From JAJKIP01 sp040509055 (lineage in GTDB: Bacteria > Bacteroidota > Bacteroidia > Chitinophagales > Chitinophagaceae): 13,387 bases of DNA. The notes beneath the pieces are model-generated. The model was not told the origin of the DNA. It saw only the letters and a list, made by a program, of their open reading frames with translations, and ran no database searches. This document shows, piece after piece, positions 7,517-13,387 of the stretch (position 1 is the stretch's first letter; each line of letters opens with the position of its first letter). The stretch spans positions 1 to 13,387 of the forward strand of contig JBEVLT010000159.1 in the NCBI GenBank assembly GCA_040509055.1. The letters are read 5' to 3'. The position numbers were made by a program, and so were the translations under genes.

Positions 7517-8992
7517 TTATTTCTTTTTTCCCCAGACGGCCGTACCCTGGTTGTTGAGCCCCGTGAAAATGATCGTGTTCTTTTTGTTTTCCCAATCCCT
7601 TCCTTTCTGCACAAACACTTTATCGGTAAAGCCATTGGCCCAGGTCATCGTCAGCCAGGGCGCCGTATAGGTCCAGGTACTGGCGGCATTGCCGTTAAGC
7701 GTGCCGTTGGCACCAATGGTGAGGTTGATGGAGTTCTGGAAATCAGGCGAGGTCTGTTCGTTTGCATAACCCGGCACCACGCTATAACCGAGAATGATCT
7801 GCTCCCATTCACCCGTAATATCACCTTGCGAAATGAGCGAGTCCTTTTCCCAGGCATACCGCTCCGGCGATACCACGGGCCAGCCATTGGCGGTCCAGAA
7901 TATCTTTCGCACGTGCATGTCCATGTAAAAGCGGTCCACACCCGGCCGGCCCTGGTGTGCCATGTAATACTGGCCGTTGTCCTGGAATACCGAACAGTGT
8001 GCCACGCCCTGCCAGCCGCTGTGGCCGGCAAACCGGTATGGGGCCAGGATCATGGGGCCATGGTCCTGTACGGTATTCAGGTTCACGCCATTGAAATCAT
8101 AAAAAGGTCCCTGCGGATTATCGGCACGGCCCACGCGCACATTGTATTTGGTTTCCAGCCAGTCGTAGGCGATGAACAGGTAGTATTTATTCAGGCTGGC
8201 GTTGTAAATGATCTCGGCGCCTTCGATATTGCCATTGACCGTGCTGCCGGTAAATCCCCGTTGGGCAATACGCGTTCCTTTGTCGCCGGCATTTTGCGCC
8301 AGCCCGGTAGCCGGGTCCAGCTTCAGGATATAAATGCCGTCCCAGGCCGAGCCGTAATAGAACCAGTGTTCGCCCCCTGGCGTCACCACTACCGTAGGAT
8401 CGATGGCATTGGTTTGCACCGCCGCATCGTTCCTGGAGGTAACCACCAGTCCCCTCTCGGTCCAGGGACCTTCGGGATGCGTGGCGGTAGCCAGGCCGAT
8501 CACGCTGAGCCGGGGCACGGCGCCCGAAAGTGAATAGTACAGGCGGAACTCGTTTCCCACCTTCATGATATAAGGCGCCCAGAGCGCCTGGAAAGGGGTG
8601 CCGCCATTCTGCGTGATAAAAGCAGCGCCCATGGCCGGCAGGCTGCCAAAAACCCAGCCGGTAAAGAACCATTGTACCAGGTCTTTCGATTTACGCACCT
8701 GGATGCCCGGCTTCACGTCGGTGCCATACGCTACATCGGTGCTATAGGAATAAAAATACTCTCCGCTTTTGATGACGGAGGGATCGTGCACGTTATACGG
8801 TCCCCAGTTCAGGTGGTTGGCAAAGGGCGCCAGTGCAGCATACGTGTCCGCGATCGTATTGATATCGAAAGACGGCGTCACAGGAGGCGTCACCGGCGGA
8901 TCGGTGGTACCACCGCCGCCGGAACCCTTGCTGCAGCCCTGCAACACGCATACCGTCACCCACAGGCCTATCGTCAAACAGATTGTTTTCAT
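7517..8992 (-). CDS. GH43 endo-alpha-1,5-L-arabinanase, lipoprotein, with C-terminal GH43_C domain
   Basis: 491 residues. MKTICLTIGLWVTVCVLQG then Cys20 is a lipoprotein signal, followed by a flexible Ser/Gly/Thr/Pro linker (21-41) typical of cell-surface enzymes. The beta-propeller (about 55-385) has general base Asp70 in NVHDPSV, Asp198 in AIDPTV and general acid Glu257 in GNIEGAEI. It also has YYGSAWDGIYILKL (212-225), YDWLETKYNVRVGRA (276-290) and His332 in GVAHCSVF. The last 100 residues (from GEWEQI at 394) form a small beta-rich domain matching the C-terminal domain of Bacillus Abn2-type arabinanases. This is the GH43 subfamily 4-like pattern, distinct from the gene at 4434-5456. The role is probably endo-cleavage of arabinan at the cell surface into oligosaccharides for the SusC/SusD pair. 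WAPY replaces the WAPD of other arabinanases, which I believe is normal for this Bacteroidota group. It lies 11 bases after the GH51 stop, the tightest spacing here. Confidence 0.93.
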   Translation of the reverse strand: MKTICLTIGLWVTVCVLQGCSKGSGGGGTTDPPVTPPVTPSFDINTIADTYAALAPFANHLNWGPYNVHDPSVIKSGEYFYSYSTDVAYGTDVKPGIQVRKSKDLVQWFFTGWVFGSLPAMGAAFITQNGGTPFQALWAPYIMKVGNEFRLYYSLSGAVPRLSVIGLATATHPEGPWTERGLVVTSRNDAAVQTNAIDPTVVVTPGGEHWFYYGSAWDGIYILKLDPATGLAQNAGDKGTRIAQRGFTGSTVNGNIEGAEIIYNASLNKYYLFIAYDWLETKYNVRVGRADNPQGPFYDFNGVNLNTVQDHGPMILAPYRFAGHSGWQGVAHCSVFQDNGQYYMAHQGRPGVDRFYMDMHVRKIFWTANGWPVVSPERYAWEKDSLISQGDITGEWEQIILGYSVVPGYANEQTSPDFQNSINLTIGANGTLNGNAASTWTYTAPWLTMTWANGFTDKVFVQKGRDWENKKNTIIFTGLNNQGTAVWGKKK

Positions 8993-9003
8993 AGCAAGTC
9001 GCT

Positions 9004-10569
9004 TTATTTAAGTTCCAGCACTACCACAGAAAACGGCGGAAGAGCAACAGTGATCTGTCCGCTGCTTTTTTTAATAGCTGTAAACGGCGCCGGCTTTATT
9101 TTATCCGGGTTATCAAACGAGTTATAGTCCTGCAGCTTCGGCGAATGCAGTATCCTGCCGGTTATCGTGGTATAGGCGCTTTTCCCAAGGTCAATCGTAA
9201 CGTCCTGCGCCTTGCTTGCATCCACGTTGACCAGTGAGATATGAACCGCACCGCTCCTGTCTTTCGACGCAGACGCGGAAACAGCAGGGATCCGCTGGCC
9301 GTTCCATACATAATCACCGGAACGGACATGTACCGGTATCAGCACGGCATCCTGGTGCACGTTATACATCTCCATCACATGGTAAGTGGGCGTCAGGATC
9401 ATTTTTTCCTTATCGGTGAGGATAACGGCCTGCAGCACATTCACGGTCTGTGCCAGGTTGGCGGCCCTTACCCTGTCGCAATGGTTGTTGAATATGTTCA
9501 GGGTCACCCCGGCGATCATGGCATCGCGCATGGTGTTTTGCTGGTACAGGAACCCCGGGTTCGTACCCGGTTCCACATTGTACCAGCCGCCCCATTCGTC
9601 CACCACCAGCGCCGTACGTTTGGCAGGATCGTATTTGTCCATGATCGTGGCGTGCCGTGTCACCAGCTCGTTCATGTACAGGGCCCGTTTGATCGTAGCA
9701 AAATATTGCTGTTCAGTAAAATCCGTCGACGAACCTTTGTTGGTCCATTCCACAAAGGAATAGTGATGCAGCGCCACGCCTTCCAGCATGTGCCGGGGAA
9801 TGTCCCGCATCATTACTTCCGTCCAGTGATAATCGTCTACATTGGCGCCCGATGCCACGCGGAACAAACGGTCGCTGTTGGTCCAGTCCGTCATAAACGT
9901 GGCGTACTGGCGGTATATATCGGCATAGTGTTCCGGTGTCATATTACCACCGCAGCCCCATACTTCGTTACCCACGCCCCACATCCGTACCCGCCAGGAT
10001 TTATCCCTGCCATTCTCTTTGCGCAGCTTCGACATCGGGCTTACTCCGTCGAAGTTGACATACTGTACCCAGTCTGTTAGTTCCTGCACCGTACCGCTGC
10101 CCACATTGCCAGCCAGGTAAGGTTCTGCACCGATGGCTTCGCAAAGATTGAGGAAGTCGTGTGTACCGAAACTGTTGTCTTCCGTCACACCGCCCCACCA
10201 CCGGTTCACGATCACGGGCCGTTTGTTTTTCGGGCCGATGCCGTCTTTCCAGTGATAGGTATCGGCAAAGCAGCCGCCGGGCCAGCGCAGATTGGGTACT
10301 TTTAGTTTTTTTAGTGCACCGATGATATCCTGCCGCACGCCGTCGCGGTTGGGGATGGCACTGGTATCACCCACATAGAAACCGTCGTAGATGCAGCGGC
10401 CCAGGTGCTCCGCAAAATGACCGTAAATATGCCTGCTGATCGTGTCTTTGGCCTGCCCTTCGTTCAGCGAAACCTGGACGGGCTGCGAAAAGGAAGCATG
10501 TGAAAGCAGGCAACAGATGCCGGCCGCCAGCCAGGTTCCCGTTCTTATTTTTTTTGCAGTTGCCTGCAT
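9004..10569 (-). CDS. GH51 alpha-L-arabinofuranosidase (copy A)
   Basis: 521 residues. The signal peptide MQATAKKIRTGTWLAAGICC continues to SHASFS with likely cleavage before QPV; the Cys pair at 19-20 does not form a lipobox. The barrel contains HIYGHFAEHLGRCIYDGF (48-65), LRWPGGCFADTYHW (94-107), EDNSFGTHDF (130-139), acid/base Glu202 in GVGNEVWGCGG and nucleophile Glu325 in VVDEWGGW. A beta-sandwich tail ends with FSVVVLELK. The function is release of terminal alpha-L-arabinofuranose with retention, probably from debranching of arabinan or from short oligosaccharides in the periplasm. It is a close paralogue of the gene at 1619-3163 and shares the same architecture and motif order over the full length. 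One difference beside the acid/base is GNEVWG here against GNENWG in the other copy, which might tune specificity. It is the first enzyme gene after susD, separated by a 125-base gap. Confidence 0.93.
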   Translation of the reverse strand: MQATAKKIRTGTWLAAGICCLLSHASFSQPVQVSLNEGQAKDTISRHIYGHFAEHLGRCIYDGFYVGDTSAIPNRDGVRQDIIGALKKLKVPNLRWPGGCFADTYHWKDGIGPKNKRPVIVNRWWGGVTEDNSFGTHDFLNLCEAIGAEPYLAGNVGSGTVQELTDWVQYVNFDGVSPMSKLRKENGRDKSWRVRMWGVGNEVWGCGGNMTPEHYADIYRQYATFMTDWTNSDRLFRVASGANVDDYHWTEVMMRDIPRHMLEGVALHHYSFVEWTNKGSSTDFTEQQYFATIKRALYMNELVTRHATIMDKYDPAKRTALVVDEWGGWYNVEPGTNPGFLYQQNTMRDAMIAGVTLNIFNNHCDRVRAANLAQTVNVLQAVILTDKEKMILTPTYHVMEMYNVHQDAVLIPVHVRSGDYVWNGQRIPAVSASASKDRSGAVHISLVNVDASKAQDVTIDLGKSAYTTITGRILHSPKLQDYNSFDNPDKIKPAPFTAIKKSSGQITVALPPFSVVVLELK

Positions 10570-10642
10570 GTATGTTCTTTTTAGAAGTAGTCAAATCGTC
10601 TGATGGCAATCCCTGCCTCTTGTGTGCTTTCACTACCCTACC

Positions 10643-10669
10643 GAATGAAACAGGAATGGTTTCTCATTC
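10643..10669 (-). other. imperfect hairpin in the susD to GH51 gap
   Basis: The gap at 10570-10694 is the longest between genes here. On the minus strand it can fold as GAATGAGAAAC, loop CATTCCT, GTTTCATTC. That is nine base pairs interrupted by a two-base bulge. No T-run follows it, so it is not a classical terminator. It might stabilise or process the transcript 3' of susD, which in many PULs is expressed more strongly than the enzyme genes. I see no promoter box or other gene in the gap. The hairpin could be chance. Confidence 0.3.
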
Positions 10670-10694
10670 ATCAGGTATCGTCCCACCAGCCTGG

Positions 10695-12257
10695 TCAGTT
10701 GGCCGGGTTCGGCTTCAGGTTGGGGTTTACATCCAGCTCCACCTGTGGGATCGGCAAATATTCATTGCCCGGCGTCCAGGTATTGAAATCGGCATCATGC
10801 GCTTTCAGCGCCGCCAGCCTGGCCGGATCGTAAAGCCAGCCCCAGCGGATGATGTCGTTGATGCGTTGTCCTTCTATGGCAAACTCCAGTGCCCGTTCAT
10901 GCGCCAGCTGGTCGCGCATTTGCGCCTGGGTCATTCCCGGCCGTACGGTAGCCAGGTTGCGCAGGTTGGCCCTTGTGCGCACCTGCTGGATATATGCATA
11001 CGCATCGCTGGTACGGTTGGTCTCGTTCAGTACCTCGGCATACATCAGCAGGATATCGGCATAACGCAGTACACGGTAGTTAATCCCGGACTCTGCCACA
11101 CCCTCGAACGGCTTACCATTGCCCACCCCGTCGTTGGTGTATTTCCGGGGGTAAATGGCAGTAGGCGAATTGAACCAGGCCCTGCCATATGCCTGTGTGG
11201 AACCGTCGGCCGGCTCATAAGAGGCAATGGTCACCAGCAGCCGCGGATCGCTCTTGTCGGCAACCGTTTTTTCCACCTTGAACTCATTATAGATCCAGCG
11301 TGTAGGCAGGTAATCGGAAAAACCTGCGCCTTCCATGCCGTATGTTACGGAAATCGCCTGCACTTGTTTCCAGGAACCGACCGGGTTGCAGCACCAGTTG
11401 ATATCGCTGCCGATGCCTTCGGTAAACTGGATCTCGAACAGCGATTCGCTGTTATTCTCATTGATGTCTTTGAAATTGTCGCGGTAGTCGGGCATCAGCG
11501 AATACACACCGGCCAGCGGGCCGGAGCCGAAGAACTTTTCAAACTGCGCGCCTGCTTTTGCATAGTCTTTCCGGTACAGGTATGCCTTGCCCAGCAAGCC
11601 CGCAGCAGCGCCTTTGGTAGCGCGGCCTTTGTTGCCTTTATCCTGCCCTGTCACGTTATCGTAAGACACGGGCAGGTTGGCCTCTGCATTCTGCAGATCG
11701 GAGAACACCTGGTTCCACAGCTCTTCTTCCGTTGCCGTTGGCGCGGAATAATCGCTGGGTTTGGTAACCGGCGACGTGATCACCGGTACGATCTTGAACG
11801 AAGTGGCCAGGTTATAGTAAGCCAGCCCGCGCAGGAAATACGCCTGGCCCAGGAGGCGCTTCTTTTCTTCGGCCGGCAGCACGGATTCTTCATACGGTGT
11901 CACATAAGCCAGCACCTGGTTGGCCCTGTTTACCACGAGGTACAGGTCTCTCCATATCCAGAATACAGGATCGGAAGTAGTGGGAATGATAAACTGCCCG
12001 GTCAGCACCAGGTCCAGCCAGGGACTGTCGCCGGTAAAATCGTCGCCCCGGCTGTCCGTCAGTCCCGGGAAGGAACGCATATAGGTCCCGTCTACGGTAT
12101 ACGCATTATAGACCGCCGTTACACCGGCATAGGCCTGGTCTTTTGTTTTCCAGTAATCGGCGGAAGTGAGCAGGTTGGGATTGCTCATGTCCAGCTTTTT
12201 GTCGCACCCGCTGGCGATGAGAAAACAACCGGTCAGCAGGTAAAATATCTTTTTCAT
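10695..12257 (-). CDS. SusD/RagB family glycan-binding outer-membrane lipoprotein
   Basis: 520 residues, typical for the family. MKKIFYLLTGCFLIASG then Cys18 is a lipoprotein signal, and the DKKLDMSNPN after it is the usual SusD start. The TPR-like helical core shows WIWRDLYLVVNRANQVL (100-116) and EEKKRLLGQAYFLRGLAYY (130-148). Later marks are VLRYADILLMYAEVLNE, HERALEFAIEGQRINDIIRW and the terminal EYLPIPQVELDVNPNLKPNP. The protein sits on the outer surface as a lid on its SusC partner and captures oligosaccharides for import. It starts 25 bases after the susC stop, so the two are co-transcribed. By context the ligand is probably arabinan oligosaccharides; sequence alone does not give the specificity. 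The two adjacent cysteines in NWCCNP are somewhat unusual in an exported protein and could form a disulfide. Confidence 0.95.
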   Translation of the reverse strand: MKKIFYLLTGCFLIASGCDKKLDMSNPNLLTSADYWKTKDQAYAGVTAVYNAYTVDGTYMRSFPGLTDSRGDDFTGDSPWLDLVLTGQFIIPTTSDPVFWIWRDLYLVVNRANQVLAYVTPYEESVLPAEEKKRLLGQAYFLRGLAYYNLATSFKIVPVITSPVTKPSDYSAPTATEEELWNQVFSDLQNAEANLPVSYDNVTGQDKGNKGRATKGAAAGLLGKAYLYRKDYAKAGAQFEKFFGSGPLAGVYSLMPDYRDNFKDINENNSESLFEIQFTEGIGSDINWCCNPVGSWKQVQAISVTYGMEGAGFSDYLPTRWIYNEFKVEKTVADKSDPRLLVTIASYEPADGSTQAYGRAWFNSPTAIYPRKYTNDGVGNGKPFEGVAESGINYRVLRYADILLMYAEVLNETNRTSDAYAYIQQVRTRANLRNLATVRPGMTQAQMRDQLAHERALEFAIEGQRINDIIRWGWLYDPARLAALKAHDADFNTWTPGNEYLPIPQVELDVNPNLKPNPAN

Positions 12258-12282
12258 GATGATTGATTTAAACAGTTAGTGC

Positions 12283-13387
12283 TTAAAAGATCAGTTGTAC
12301 GCCCAGCATAATGGTCCTTGGTTTCGGGTATGATCCGAAATCGAACCCGGGATTCAGCACCCCGGAAGTGAAATCGGGATTATAGCTCTTGTACGCCTGA
12401 AACGTATACAGGTTCTGTGCGCTCAGGTAAATGCGTGAGCTCTGCAGCCCTTTGATGATGTTCTCACGGAACGAGTAGCCTACAGACAGCGTATTGATCC
12501 GCAGGTAAGTACCGTCCTGCAGCCAGCCCGGTCGGTCGGAGTCCTTGAAATTGTTGACATCGTCGTCGTTCAACCTTGGGATATCGGTATCGGTGTTGGC
12601 GGGCGTCCAGCGGTCCAGCATGTCGGCGCTATAGTTCAGCGCTCCGGCCGAATGATGCAGATCCCGGTACATGCGGCTATTGATCAGGAATTTGCCGCTG
12701 CCGGAAGCAAAGAGCGAAAAATCGAAACGTTTATAGGCAGCAGAAAAATTGAACCCGTAATGGAACCGGGGAATACCGCTGCCCAGCGATACGCGGTCAT
12801 AGGCTTCGTTCACCACGCCGTCCGGCTTGCCTTCAGGACCACTGATGTCTTTGTATTTCACATCACCCGGCTTCAGCACAGCGCCAAACTGGGTAGCATG
12901 TGCATTGATCTCGGCCTGTGTTTGAAAAATGCCTTCATACACAAACCCGTAATGTTCCCCCACTTCACGGCCGACCACCGTACGGGCGCCTACGCCTACC
13001 AGTGCTTCGTTGTTCAGCCCAAGCGACAGCACTTCGTTTTTCACCGTGGAAAAATTAGCGCCGATCTCGTAGGTAAATGCACCGGTGCGTTTGTGGTAGG
13101 CTGCAGCGATCTCGATCCCTGAATTTTTGAGCGAGGCGGCATTGACCACCGGGTTCAGGTTATTGAACCCCACGCTGGCCGGGATGGTGATGCCCACCAG
13201 GATATCCGTACTTTTTGCATTGTAGTACTCGGCCGAAAGATCAAGGGTATTATTCAGCAACGTAGCATCGAAACCGATATTGTTAATAGACTTTTCCTCA
13301 CATTTCATATCCGGAGAGGCCACCAGCGATTGCAGTCCACCGGTATAGCTTACAACATTGAAAGTATACACCACACCTGTATAGATC
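12283..13387 (-). CDS. SusC/RagA family TonB-dependent transporter, C-terminal part (cut by window edge)
   Basis: The last 367 codons are present and the frame stays open to the window edge, so there is no start here. The segment is the C-terminal half of the 22-strand outer-membrane barrel. Characteristic pieces are NIGFDATLLNNTLDLSAEYY, LKPGDVKYKDISGPEGKPDG, the RWTPANTDTDIPRL loop, WLQDGTYLRINTLSVGYSF, SSRIYLSAQNLYTFQAYKSY, YPKPRTIMLGVQ and the final LIF, where a terminal aromatic residue is the usual signal for barrel insertion. The plug, TonB box and carboxypeptidase-like N-terminal domain lie outside the window. The protein imports oligosaccharides using TonB energy, with the SusD protein as its lid. 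Whether the full protein has an N-terminal signalling domain for an anti-sigma partner cannot be seen. Confidence 0.95.
   Translation of the reverse strand, partial: IYTGVVYTFNVVSYTGGLQSLVASPDMKCEEKSINNIGFDATLLNNTLDLSAEYYNAKSTDILVGITIPASVGFNNLNPVVNAASLKNSGIEIAAAYHKRTGAFTYEIGANFSTVKNEVLSLGLNNEALVGVGARTVVGREVGEHYGFVYEGIFQTQAEINAHATQFGAVLKPGDVKYKDISGPEGKPDGVVNEAYDRVSLGSGIPRFHYGFNFSAAYKRFDFSLFASGSGKFLINSRMYRDLHHSAGALNYSADMLDRWTPANTDTDIPRLNDDDVNNFKDSDRPGWLQDGTYLRINTLSVGYSFRENIIKGLQSSRIYLSAQNLYTFQAYKSYNPDFTSGVLNPGFDFGSYPKPRTIMLGVQLIF

Noticed and set aside
7458..7595. N-terminal extension of GH51 copy B that would overlap the end of the upstream GH43 gene.
   Set aside because: The extension precedes a complete signal peptide and encodes charged, unstructured residues. 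The internal ATG at 7457 (or 7487) is a better start.
8560..8600. WAPY instead of WAPD in the GH43 lipoprotein, suspected damaged active site.
   Set aside because: The three catalytic acids and the conserved His332 are intact, and WAPY appears to be the usual form in this arabinanase subgroup as I remember it.
8875..8935. Repetitive GC-rich sequence near the start of the GH43 lipoprotein gene.
   Set aside because: It encodes the Gly-run and PPVTPPVTP linker after the lipid anchor, a normal low-complexity surface linker.
10500..12266. Long plus-strand open frame of 588 codons opposite susD and the start of GH51 copy A.
   Set aside because: It is antisense to two firmly identified genes, resembles no family I know, has a composition rich in Ile, Val, His, Arg and Gly typical of shadow frames in GC-rich genes, and crosses their gap only by chance.
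1..13387. Search by eye for tRNA, rRNA, CRISPR arrays, insertion sequences, phage genes or defence genes.
   Set aside because: Nearly all bases are accounted for by ten same-strand genes, and no repeat arrays, transposase frames or tRNA-like folds were seen in the short gaps.

Overview
The window is an internal slice of a polysaccharide utilization locus (PUL) of a Bacteroidota bacterium. It holds the end of a SusC-type TonB-dependent transporter, a complete SusD-type glycan-binding lipoprotein, then eight genes that are mostly secreted carbohydrate-active enzymes. All ten genes lie on the minus strand, so transcription runs from the high to the low coordinates. The adjacent SusC/SusD pair, the Bacteroidota-style lipoprotein signals and the lack of strong Shine-Dalgarno sites point to this phylum. 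The fairly GC-rich coding sequence, compared with gut Bacteroides, makes an environmental plant-matter degrader such as a Chitinophagaceae member plausible; that placement is inference.

Layout in order of transcription: susC 3' part (12283-13387, cut by the window edge), susD (10695-12257), a 125-base gap with an imperfect hairpin, GH51 alpha-L-arabinofuranosidase A (9004-10569), lipoprotein GH43 endo-arabinanase with a C-terminal beta-barrel domain (7517-8992), a second and different GH51 with a carbohydrate-binding-like insert (5472-7457), a second GH43 arabinanase (4434-5456), a lipoprotein aldose 1-epimerase (3191-4342), GH51 C, a paralogue of A (1619-3163), a GH88 unsaturated glucuronyl hydrolase (367-1581), and the first 107 codons of a GH97 enzyme (1-321, cut by the window edge). 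Gaps run from 11 to 125 bases and I see no convincing terminator, so this is probably one long operon that continues past both edges. No gene-free stretch exceeds 300 bases.

The enzyme set fits arabinan, the alpha-1,5-L-arabinofuranose side chain of pectic rhamnogalacturonan I. A surface GH43 would cut the backbone, SusC/SusD would bind and import oligosaccharides, and periplasmic GH43 and GH51 enzymes would trim branches and release arabinose. The mutarotase would interconvert the arabinose anomers that inverting GH43 and retaining GH51 enzymes release in opposite forms. GH88 and GH97 at the far end suggest that the real target also carries uronic acids and alpha-galactosyl or beta-L-arabinopyranosyl caps, as in intact pectin or arabinogalactan-decorated pectin. 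No regulator, sugar permease or arabinose catabolic gene is visible here. This is a recognisable PUL type; I see no clearly new system, but several details deserve a check.
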